Source: CAIVAT01 sp037128705 (lineage in GTDB: Bacteria > Bacteroidota > Bacteroidia > Bacteroidales > FEN-979). Taken from it: DNA of 64,000 nt. The notes under the pieces are model-generated. The model had not been told where the DNA came from and ran no database searches. It worked only from the letters and a program-made list of their open reading frames with translations. The DNA is taken from assembly GCA_037128705.1 (NCBI GenBank), contig JBAXVX010000021.1, forward strand, positions 10,224-74,223, given 5' to 3'. Positions 43,851-51,210 of the stretch are shown here, piece after piece. A program made the translations under genes and the position numbers. Within the stretch, counting starts at the first letter, position 1; each line of letters opens with the position of its first letter.

Positions 43851-46670
43851 TTATTTTCCCAGGATGACTTTTTTGGTGATTAACTGAGCTCCCTGCTGAA
43901 CTCTGGCAATATAAACACCTCTTAAGCAGTTTACTTCGATCTGATGAAGACCGTGTTCCACCTGTTGACTCAACACCTTTTGTCCAAGCATATTGTACAA
44001 TTCGACGTTTGCCTGTTGCCCGGTAAGCACATCGACGTACAGCATGTTGCGGCATGAAAAAACATGGACCGGCGACTGATCCGCCAATTCGGTTTCCCCG
44101 GCGCCTTTTTTTGAAAAGGTCAACGTAAACCGGTCTGCGTTGGGACTTGCCACGCCGGACTGAAACGTGTAGGCGCTGTGTTCGCGCAGAGACTGCCTGA
44201 TGCCACCCTGTTTATCGGACAGTATGACCGATAACGCGGGGTCAAATTCATTCATGTTGGTCGCCTCCATGGTAAACACCCCTTCCACGTCTGTTCCGAA
44301 ACCCAGGGGAATGGTAAGCGAGTCCTGGTTCAGCATGAGCGGTTGCCCGTTGATCACCACCACGTGATTATCGGAGGTAAGGGTAAACAAATGAGGATAG
44401 CCGGCATCATTGAAACGTTTTTCGGAATCGAAGGGATCGAAACCGGCTTGTGCCTGTTCGTAAAAACCGACGGCAATGTCATCCTTCAAGGTATCTCTGC
44501 TTACAAACAACCTGAAAATATTGGACTCCCCCGTACTTTTGTAAAATGGCTGGCTGTTATGGACCCTGGCCGCGTTTCCGATCTTGAGTGTTCCGTAACC
44601 GGAGGCTGCATCGGATACATGAACCCAGAAGCCCTGCATGGCGGGGATGTACTGCTGGCCCACAGGGGTTCCGGTTCCGGTGCCGGAGGCGCTGTTGTAG
44701 GTTGAATAGGTGCTGTTTGCTCGGTACCAGATGGTTGAATCGATGCCTGTTCGGGTAATGCCCGTTGCAGGGTTGGCAGGACTTCCCCAGTTGATGGCCG
44801 ACGGAAACGGATTGGAAACCAGGTTGTACCCTGCGTTCGCGCCGCCACTGGTGAAGCTCAGGTTGTTGTCGGAACCCATCCATCCGCTGTTCAGGTTTCC
44901 GGTGAATATGGCCGTGTTGGCGCCGGTGAAATTTTTATAGGAATATCCCTTCAGTGGTACCAGCGCGGCGCTGCCGTCGGTGATGTTTATATAGGCATTG
45001 GTAGGTTCATTCCAGCAGAACAGCCTTGTGCCGGTATTGGGGGTCGGAGACAATGTTCCGAAAGAGCCGGCGGTTGCATTGGTCATGGGGGAGCCGATAT
45101 ACCACCAGCGGTTGCCCGAAAGATCATGTTTCACTTTTACCGTTCCGGTCCCGGTTATGCCATTGTCGATAAACGACCCCTCCGTTTCAATCACCAGGTT
45201 TTCACCCCCGTTCAGGCCGGTCATGCCCGGCACGGTCAGGGCGCCGCCTGAAGCGATGTTTACCGTCATTCCTGATCCAATCTTTAGATTTGTGAGAAGA
45301 ACCGGCGACGACTGGCCCTGGCTGATTACAGGATTAGCGCCAACCACTATTTCGACACTGGCGCCCGAAGGAGGGGCATACAACCAACCATAAGGGTTCT
45401 CCACCGGTGACCAATTACCCGGCGTATTCCAGTCAGAGTTTATCGAACCTAGCCAAGTTAAGATATCTTTTGGAAGGTAGGGATATCCGTTGTTGACGGT
45501 GTCACACATTGCCCAATCGATTGCGAAATACCAACCCGAAAAGGTATTCTTGTCCTTCATCTGGGCCGTGGTCATGCCCGTACCTCCCCCGTTGCTGGTT
45601 GACTGTCCCGAAGTCTGGGTGTCCCAATAGCTCCACAGCGCTGAATTCTGGCCATAAGCTGGGTCATTGACGCCTATTAACCCCATTCCCGTTCCCGGGC
45701 TTACCAAGCCTGTGGAATAGGAACGTTTAACATCCGAGATGCCAATCATGTAGCCGGTCAAACCGCCTGCGCAGGAATTACCCGCCGCCTTGGTTACAGT
45801 TGACCTTGAATAACAGTTATACAGACGAGTAAACGCTATGCTTCCAATTAAGCCGCCTGCCATCCCGTCCGGACAATTGTTGATGACCGGACCCGATGAA
45901 TAGCACCACGCGATATACGCAAAATTACCTAGATAATTAGGTTGCTGCGGCATGTCTCCTTCTGTCGAACCAATTAATCCGCCACAAGAGTTAGAATAAT
46001 AACCATTTTGACATTGGTTCGAAACGTTTGAAACTGCTGCCGTGGATGAACAGAATCGCAATTGGATCACACTAAGACCAGAAAGAGTACCGGCTGATGA
46101 CACCCATCCTATCAACCCGCCTGCAACTGAGATTGGTGATGTTGCAATGATTGTCCCCGACGTATGACAATTGCGAATTTGTATAGGAAATGTTTCACTT
46201 GGAGTAATACTATAAGGAATTACTGTAGCGGAGGCGAGAGCTCCGGTATAGGATCCATTGGAGGTTATATTACAACCAGAGATGGTCAGGTTCTGGATGT
46301 TTGCACCGGGGCCAAGATGGCCAAATAATCCGCCATTCCAATATAAATTAGAGTTGTTAACGTCGTTATTGATCGTTAACCCTGTTATCGTTTTATAGTT
46401 TCCATTAAATTTTCCGCGGAAGGGGTAGCCTTCTTGACCGATAGAAACCCAGGAAGAATAACCCGATAAACTGAGGTCGTTCAACAGCTTGAAGTATGTA
46501 TTATAATAATCTGAACCATTGTTGACATTTGTCGCCAGGGTTGCCAGGTCGGCCGCGGTGGCTATCTGGTATGGATCAGTCGAGGTACCTGAACCCGACC
46601 ATCCGAAAGCATTCATGTTTTCAAGGCAAAGAATGAGTAAAAGCGCTGAAATTGTAATTCTTGTTTTCAT
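43851..46670 (-). CDS. Secreted T9SS protein with GLUG-type repeats
   Basis: About 939 aa from the ATG at 46670, where the signal peptide starts (ITISALLLILCLENMNAFG). Residues 25-400 carry GLUG-like repeats seen in adhesins (GTSTDPYQIATAADLATLA, GLFGHLG, GGLIGWVSS, GGLIGSIAF, GGLTGYMIG). A C-terminal T9SS sorting domain ends the protein (LLGQK-type segment, LRGVYIARVQQG). It is probably a cell-surface adhesin or scaffold. It lies 56 bp after the lanthipeptide precursor gene on the same strand, so the two may be co-transcribed. Confidence 0.8.
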   Translation of the reverse strand: MKTRITISALLLILCLENMNAFGWSGSGTSTDPYQIATAADLATLATNVNNGSDYYNTYFKLLNDLSLSGYSSWVSIGQEGYPFRGKFNGNYKTITGLTINNDVNNSNLYWNGGLFGHLGPGANIQNLTISGCNITSNGSYTGALASATVIPYSITPSETFPIQIRNCHTSGTIIATSPISVAGGLIGWVSSAGTLSGLSVIQLRFCSSTAAVSNVSNQCQNGYYSNSCGGLIGSTEGDMPQQPNYLGNFAYIAWCYSSGPVINNCPDGMAGGLIGSIAFTRLYNCYSRSTVTKAAGNSCAGGLTGYMIGISDVKRSYSTGLVSPGTGMGLIGVNDPAYGQNSALWSYWDTQTSGQSTSNGGGTGMTTAQMKDKNTFSGWYFAIDWAMCDTVNNGYPYLPKDILTWLGSINSDWNTPGNWSPVENPYGWLYAPPSGASVEIVVGANPVISQGQSSPVLLTNLKIGSGMTVNIASGGALTVPGMTGLNGGENLVIETEGSFIDNGITGTGTVKVKHDLSGNRWWYIGSPMTNATAGSFGTLSPTPNTGTRLFCWNEPTNAYINITDGSAALVPLKGYSYKNFTGANTAIFTGNLNSGWMGSDNNLSFTSGGANAGYNLVSNPFPSAINWGSPANPATGITRTGIDSTIWYRANSTYSTYNSASGTGTGTPVGQQYIPAMQGFWVHVSDAASGYGTLKIGNAARVHNSQPFYKSTGESNIFRLFVSRDTLKDDIAVGFYEQAQAGFDPFDSEKRFNDAGYPHLFTLTSDNHVVVINGQPLMLNQDSLTIPLGFGTDVEGVFTMEATNMNEFDPALSVILSDKQGGIRQSLREHSAYTFQSGVASPNADRFTLTFSKKGAGETELADQSPVHVFSCRNMLYVDVLTGQQANVELYNMLGQKVLSQQVEHGLHQIEVNCLRGVYIARVQQGAQLITKKVILGK

Positions 46671-46726
46671 ACGTTTAGTTTTTAATTCTGAATCAATGTC
46701 ATGACCGCCGGGGTATCGCCTGGTTT

Positions 46727-47047
46727 TCACCCGCCCGGATCACCGGGAGGGGGGCAACCAAAAACCGTACATATAAGAACAGAATCCTCTGCCCTTCCCC
46801 CTGCAACCATTTCCAGCTCATTTTCAGTCAGCTCCATCTCATCCAACGGAGTTGGAATACAAGGCAGGACCAGGTAGACTGTTTGAGGATCTTCTTCGAG
46901 AATACTCAGGTTGAAGGATGGAGGAAGTTCAACCCCCGTCACTTCCTGAATGACCGCTTTCGGGTTTTCAATCAGTCTTTTCCTGAATTCCGGGTCTTTC
47001 ATCGCTTTTTCGATGAGGCGCTGTTCGAATTGTTTTCTCTGTATCAT
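46727..47047 (-). CDS. Lanthipeptide precursor 1 with NHLP leader
   Basis: A 106-aa peptide. Residues 1-84 match the nitrile-hydratase-like leader (NHLP) family: LIEKAMKDPEFRKRLIENPK, TVYLVLP, then ENELEMVAGG. The core of 22 residues follows the GG and includes SVLIC directly followed by TVFGC, then a Pro/Gly-rich tail. Each block is Ser/Thr, three residues, Cys, so two adjacent lanthionine-type rings are possible. The only plausible enzyme is the LanM at 55 kb. The gene lies between a small membrane protein and two T9SS proteins. Confidence 0.85.
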   Translation of the reverse strand: MIQRKQFEQRLIEKAMKDPEFRKRLIENPKAVIQEVTGVELPPSFNLSILEEDPQTVYLVLPCIPTPLDEMELTENELEMVAGGRAEDSVLICTVFGCPPPGDPGG

Positions 47048-47122
47048 TGGTATAGAATTTTATTAAATACGGTAAATTTGTGAAAAGTTAGATGAAATGG
47101 AAAATTAATTTCTATGGTGCAA

Positions 47123-47449
47123 TTACAAGGCGCTCACCCAGATACAATCAGGGTCTACCGCGTATACACGCGTCCCGCTTGTCAGGTTATCGTGACAATT
47201 TCTTGCGAAATTATGGTTTGGTTCAGGGTCGTTGTCAAAATGAACAAATACGATCCAATCTGATCCACTCGCTATAATGGCGCCCAATTTCGTTCCCTGG
47301 TCGTATTGACTCGGGTAATAAGTGCCGCTGGTGCTCATGGTTCCTTTCACTTTTGCCTTTTCTGGAGGAAAATTGAAGACTGCGACCACCGAAACCACGA
47401 TGAGGGTCAAAACGATCATGGCTGCCGCGATCCACTGTTTCTTTTTCAT
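47123..47449 (-). CDS. Small membrane-anchored protein, first gene after regulon module 2
   Basis: About 108 aa from the ATG at 47449. A single N-terminal hydrophobic segment (WIAAAMIVLTLIVVSVVAVF) anchors it, and about 75 residues, containing two cysteines near the end (NCHD, DCIW), face outside. The rest is not recognised. Placement directly upstream of the precursor peptide and behind the regulon promoter suggests a role in immunity, export or sensing of the peptide, which is inference. Confidence 0.65.
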   Translation of the reverse strand: MKKKQWIAAAMIVLTLIVVSVVAVFNFPPEKAKVKGTMSTSGTYYPSQYDQGTKLGAIIASGSDWIVFVHFDNDPEPNHNFARNCHDNLTSGTRVYAVDPDCIWVSAL

Positions 47450-47529
47450 TCTGAATTTTAAGAGCTTTGTTGTCATGGTTTTGATTATTCATTATTTGAG
47501 GTGAACAGGATACATTGATGCTTACAGGA

Positions 47530-47609
47530 CAAATGTAACCTCATGCGGTCATGCATCCAAACAAAACAGGTAAGGATTTAACAAAAGGAGTAAGGAATTG
47601 TAAAAAAGC
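47530..47609 (-). promoter_or_regulatory. Regulon module 2: operator plus promoter of the precursor 1 operon
   Basis: Repeats GTAAGGATTTAACAAAAGGA and GTAAGGAATTGTAAAAAAGC (47570-47609, plus strand) lie 8 bp from TTTG, which is 20 bp from TACATTTG on the minus strand. The spacer is nearly identical to that of module 3. Confidence 0.85.
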
Positions 47610-47684
47610 GCAGAAATCCTGCTTTTTGATACTTTTAAGTTTTGGAAACAAGAAAACTATACAGCAGCATGAACTCAATCAAAA

Positions 47685-48128
47685 TTGATCAACGAACAAA
47701 ACTCGTTTTGTCAAATGTTTGAGGCAAATATATTAAAACGGGCATTGGATAAGCATATGATTCAGGCGTGGGATATTAATGACTTGTTTGTCGGTCAGGA
47801 TAATGCCATCATCTCACGTCAGATCAAAAAACTTATCGATAAGAAAATGCTGTCTCCTGAAAAAGAAGGTGCACGGAAGTATCTTATCCGCTTTTACAAT
47901 AATTATCTGTTACGTGGCAATACAGATCAGCGTTTTCATCAGAAAGGACAAAGAATTCTGCAAAGCAGTATTTTTTTTCATTGGCCTTACCTGGTTTTCT
48001 GGTGTTGCTTATCTGCAAATGACATCAAGATATGTACATTGGTTTTCTTTAATGGAAAAAGCGCCCTTCATTTCGTAAATAACGTCGTCAACAGCATAAT
48101 AGTCATAATCGCCTGGTGGAAGATTTAA
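47685..48128 (+). pseudogene. C-terminal fragment of a Fic-type or similar protein, frameshifted
   Basis: The first about 75 residues (NDLFVGQDNAIISRQIKKLI, then KKMLSPEKEGARKYLIRFYNN and YLLRG) look like the C-terminal winged helix of Fic-type proteins. The catalytic core is absent and the frame then runs into unrelated sequence that overlaps the next gene on the other strand. It is most likely a dead fragment at the edge of an insertion or rearrangement. Confidence 0.45.
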
Positions 48129-48581
48129 AGTATACGTTCCATCCTGACCGCAATCGGGTCGGGATTTGAAATAGAAATCCAACTGACCAACTCTTGTTTT
48201 CTTTTCTCCGGTCTCATCTAAAGAATAAACATAAATATCTATCTGATCAATCCGTTTATCTGAAGAATAATAGCAGATTTTTCCCGGTTCAGCCTTTTTC
48301 TGTGTTACAACAGTAGTATTTGAATTAGTAGGAGCCGGCTGACTGTTAAATACATCTTTTGTTCCATTCTGATATTTTATCATTAAAACGTCCTTTTTAA
48401 TGGCCGTATACGATGGTCCGTCTAGATTACCCCACTTTTTATATTTTATATTGTCATCAGAAACCTCAATAACTTTTGACTGGACTTCGTCTCCGTTTTT
48501 ATAAACCAGGATATCCTGAGATTTTAAATTGATAAATAGACAATTAAGGCAAATTAAAAGGAATGTGAATTTGGTTTTCAT
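48009..48581 (-). CDS. Secreted hypothetical protein under regulon module 3
   Basis: About 190 aa from the ATG at 48581, where a signal peptide starts (FTFLLICLNCLFINLKSQ). Segments such as DILVYKNGDEVQSKVIEVSD and NIKYKKWGNLDGPSYTAIKK match a small Bacteroidota secreted family; the C-terminal part has NLPPGDYDYYAV. No T9SS tail is visible, so it is probably periplasmic or outer-membrane associated. It stands alone behind its own copy of the regulon promoter. Confidence 0.65.
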   Translation of the reverse strand: MKTKFTFLLICLNCLFINLKSQDILVYKNGDEVQSKVIEVSDDNIKYKKWGNLDGPSYTAIKKDVLMIKYQNGTKDVFNSQPAPTNSNTTVVTQKKAEPGKICYYSSDKRIDQIDIYVYSLDETGEKKTRVGQLDFYFKSRPDCGQDGTYTLNLPPGDYDYYAVDDVIYEMKGAFSIKENQCTYLDVICR

Positions 48582-48660
48582 AGAATCGGTATTTTTTCTG
48601 TTTATAACTACTAAAGTCAAACTTTGCTGTTTCATTGGTATAGACTTTTATTGCATACCC

Positions 48661-48740
48661 CAAAAATAACTTCATGTGGACATGCATCCAAATTAAACAA
48701 GTAAGGATTTAACAAAAGGAGTAAAGAATTGTAAAAAAGC
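48661..48740 (-). promoter_or_regulatory. Regulon module 3: operator plus promoter
   Basis: Repeats GTAAGGATTTAACAAAAGGA and GTAAAGAATTGTAAAAAAGC (48701-48740) lie 8 bp from TTTG and 20 bp more from TATTTTTG on the minus strand. It drives the gene starting at 48581. Confidence 0.85.
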
Positions 48741-48794
48741 AGAAGGAGCCACCAACCTTTTATCAGGTTTATTGTAATTATCTTGAGTAGGAGT

Positions 48795-49940
48795 ATGGCA
48801 ACCCCCGGATTTCTTATTTTTGATTCTTTAAGGGTCGGCTGCTTCACCAGAAAAAAAATAACACACTGTACACAAATGACCGGAGCTCTTCATATTTTGG
48901 TCGCTGAAGCCATCAACAGAGCCATGGGGTTTCTGTTATATTCCAGGGATGCACGTGGGCTGTGGTCCGATTTCCGTCTTCCCGTCGGAGAGAGCAGCGG
49001 GTGGGTTACAGGGTTTGTAGGTTCAATCCTCGCCAGTGCCGGTGATGACCGTGTCATCAACGAAACGCGTGATGTCTGGAATAAGTATGCCACTCAAAAC
49101 CTGTTCACCGGTCACGGGGGCTGGGGATATAACCCGCTCACCCCCGAGGATGCCGACAGCACTGTATGGGGCATCAGGTTTGCGCTCAGTCTCGGCCTGG
49201 AGGGGAAGGGCAGGACAAAGATAGCAGAGGAGTTCCTTCTGAAACATCGGACAACAGATGGAGGGATCACCACTTATATCCTTGAAAAAGAGCTTAGAAA
49301 ACTGATTGGCGCCACCCCTGAAGATGATATCTCAGGCTGGACGGGTTCCCACATGTGTGTGACCGCGGCTGCTGCCGGAATTCCGAAGTTCAGAAAGATG
49401 CTGTTGCCATACATCCTGACGCATCAGCTCCCCGGCGGGAACTGGAACGGATACTGGTGGAGCGACCCCGCCTATGCTACAGCACTTGCCACTGAGGCCC
49501 TTGTTGCCGGAGGAGGTGTTGAACACCGCCAGGCAATTGAGAGGGCATTCTCCTGGGCGATGCAGCAGTTCGGAAAGAAATCTTTCGTTGCCAATGACAG
49601 CTATTGTGAGGGATCGCCCTTTGCCACAGCCCTTGCTTTGAAGACGCTGCTGCTTGCCGGAAAAAATGACAAGATCCGTGAAAAATCGGGGACGGTTGCC
49701 CGCTGGCTGATCAGCCGGCAGAAGGAGGACGGGTCGTGGCAACCTTCTGCCTTGCTGCAGGTTCCACCCCCATTCATGACGATCCCGGTCGATCCCGTTA
49801 GCTGGCCGAAGGGAAAAGGAGCGGCCTGGGGGACCGTGGTTAGCGATCACAGGTCGTTGTTTACCACGGCAGCAGTGCTCGATTCGCTGGTGTGCTGTCA
49901 AAAGACCCATCGCGGAACAATAAAACCCGAAGCCCGATGA
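48795..49940 (+). CDS. Squalene-cyclase/prenyltransferase-like alpha-barrel protein
   Basis: About 381 aa from the ATG at 48795, which has an AGGAG just before it; the conserved part begins near the ATG at 48876. Repeats with QW-type features occur through the protein (GHGGWGYNPLTPEDADSTVW, GGNWNGYWWSDPAYATALAT, RQKEDGSWQPS), as in the alpha/alpha barrels of squalene cyclases and prenyltransferases. The DxDD motif of class II terpene cyclases is not evident. The stop overlaps the start of the nucleotidyltransferase gene (ATGA). The locus context suggests peptide tailoring or binding; this is inference. Confidence 0.7.
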   Translation: MATPGFLIFDSLRVGCFTRKKITHCTQMTGALHILVAEAINRAMGFLLYSRDARGLWSDFRLPVGESSGWVTGFVGSILASAGDDRVINETRDVWNKYATQNLFTGHGGWGYNPLTPEDADSTVWGIRFALSLGLEGKGRTKIAEEFLLKHRTTDGGITTYILEKELRKLIGATPEDDISGWTGSHMCVTAAAAGIPKFRKMLLPYILTHQLPGGNWNGYWWSDPAYATALATEALVAGGGVEHRQAIERAFSWAMQQFGKKSFVANDSYCEGSPFATALALKTLLLAGKNDKIREKSGTVARWLISRQKEDGSWQPSALLQVPPPFMTIPVDPVSWPKGKGAAWGTVVSDHRSLFTTAAVLDSLVCCQKTHRGTIKPEAR

Positions 49941-51025
49941 AACAATCGACCCCTGCCGAAAAGTATACTGAACTATATTTCCTTCAGGATAAGGTGCTGA
50001 GCGCCCTTTCGGGTCATTTCGGGCCGTTTTACCTTTCGGGTGGCGCTGCCCTCTCAAGATACTATCTGAACCATCGCTTCACTTTAGATCTTGATCTTTC
50101 GGTAAATCTTCAACGCTGCTTTCTGAGAAATGCCACTCCGGTAGTTGACCTGCTGAAAACTCAATTCCATGTTACAGCTGATAATGCGGCTGTTTACCCG
50201 CGATATTTCCACCTCTGGATACAGGGCAGGGATAAGCTCAAGATCAGCCTGTCGAACGACATTTCCGAACAATTGGGTTTACCTGTAATGGCAGGTATGG
50301 TTCCGGTAGATAATATGAAGAACATGCTGGTCAAAAAACTCAAAACCATTCTGGAGCGTGATGACCCTAAAGATCTGTTCGATATCGTTGGCATCGCATC
50401 GGCTTACAGTTTTCACTGGGGCGATATATTGAGATATGCTCAACGGAAGGCCATGATGGCCCAGGTGAATCTCTTATTGCAATTCAGCCAGGTTGCCTTC
50501 AAATTTTACAGTATCAGAGGAAAACGGGAACCAAAAGATCTGTTCAGCCTCCTGGGGTCTCCATCACCCATAGGGATCGACAGGGTTTATCTGACTGCCT
50601 GTATTGAGCGGAACGGCATCATTTCCGAAATACCTTCTTCGACTCTGGAATCTCTTTCAGGGGAGCTGCGACGGACTGCCTATAGACTCAAAGCGATTTC
50701 AGAGCAGGATGACTTCGCGGATGAGACGGCGATCCATGGCATTCCATCCTCCTTCAATCTTACGCTGGGTGGGGCCTCCATACGCATTGTACTGAATGCG
50801 GTTTCTGTCAGGGAGAAGGCCCTTAAACAGTTCAGCATGGTTCCTGCCGGACTATATCAGGGAATGGAATGGATGAGCAGCCCTGTCGGTGCAGATGAGC
50901 TTGAAGCGAAGTTCGAACAGATCAGGAATGATCTTTTCCTGGCTGGAGAAAATTCTCTTGGCAGGGGAAAAACACCCATCGGCGAGGCCAGACCAGAGCC
51001 AGGAGGTAAATTTTATAATGCCTGA
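49937..51025 (+). CDS. AbiEii-like nucleotidyltransferase
   Basis: About 362 aa from the ATG at 49937, translationally coupled to the upstream gene (ATGA). Residues 15-60 hold the nucleotidyltransferase signature (PFYLSGGAALSRYYL, then TLDLDLSV), as in AbiEii/AbiGii toxins, and KDLFDIVGIAS lies further on. The C-terminal 130 residues are not recognised. AbiEii proteins are toxins of type IV systems, but no AbiEi antitoxin gene is beside it. Coupling to a barrel protein in a RiPP locus hints at a different use, such as nucleotidyl modification. Confidence 0.7.
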   Translation: MKQSTPAEKYTELYFLQDKVLSALSGHFGPFYLSGGAALSRYYLNHRFTLDLDLSVNLQRCFLRNATPVVDLLKTQFHVTADNAAVYPRYFHLWIQGRDKLKISLSNDISEQLGLPVMAGMVPVDNMKNMLVKKLKTILERDDPKDLFDIVGIASAYSFHWGDILRYAQRKAMMAQVNLLLQFSQVAFKFYSIRGKREPKDLFSLLGSPSPIGIDRVYLTACIERNGIISEIPSSTLESLSGELRRTAYRLKAISEQDDFADETAIHGIPSSFNLTLGGASIRIVLNAVSVREKALKQFSMVPAGLYQGMEWMSSPVGADELEAKFEQIRNDLFLAGENSLGRGKTPIGEARPEPGGKFYNA

Positions 51026-51043
51026 TAATCAAATATATACAAA

Positions 51044-51123
51044 TATTTTTTACAAATCCTTACTCCTTTTTACAAATCCTTACTTGTATTTCTTGGAAAC
51101 CTGAATTTATGATGATTACTTTG
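51044..51123 (+). promoter_or_regulatory. Regulon module 4: operator plus promoter of the C10 protease-LanM operon
   Basis: The plus strand carries TATTTTTTACAAATCCTTAC and TCCTTTTTACAAATCCTTAC, 8 bp, CTTG, 20 bp and TTACTTTG. Geometry is identical to the other modules; the two promoter boxes have one mismatch each. Confidence 0.8.
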
Positions 51124-51210
51124 TTTCTGTCAATCGTTTCAATGTGCAGGATGAAGATATATGAGAACATCCGGTTAAACAATATTGACTTGAACTAAAA
51201 ACTAAATGCT

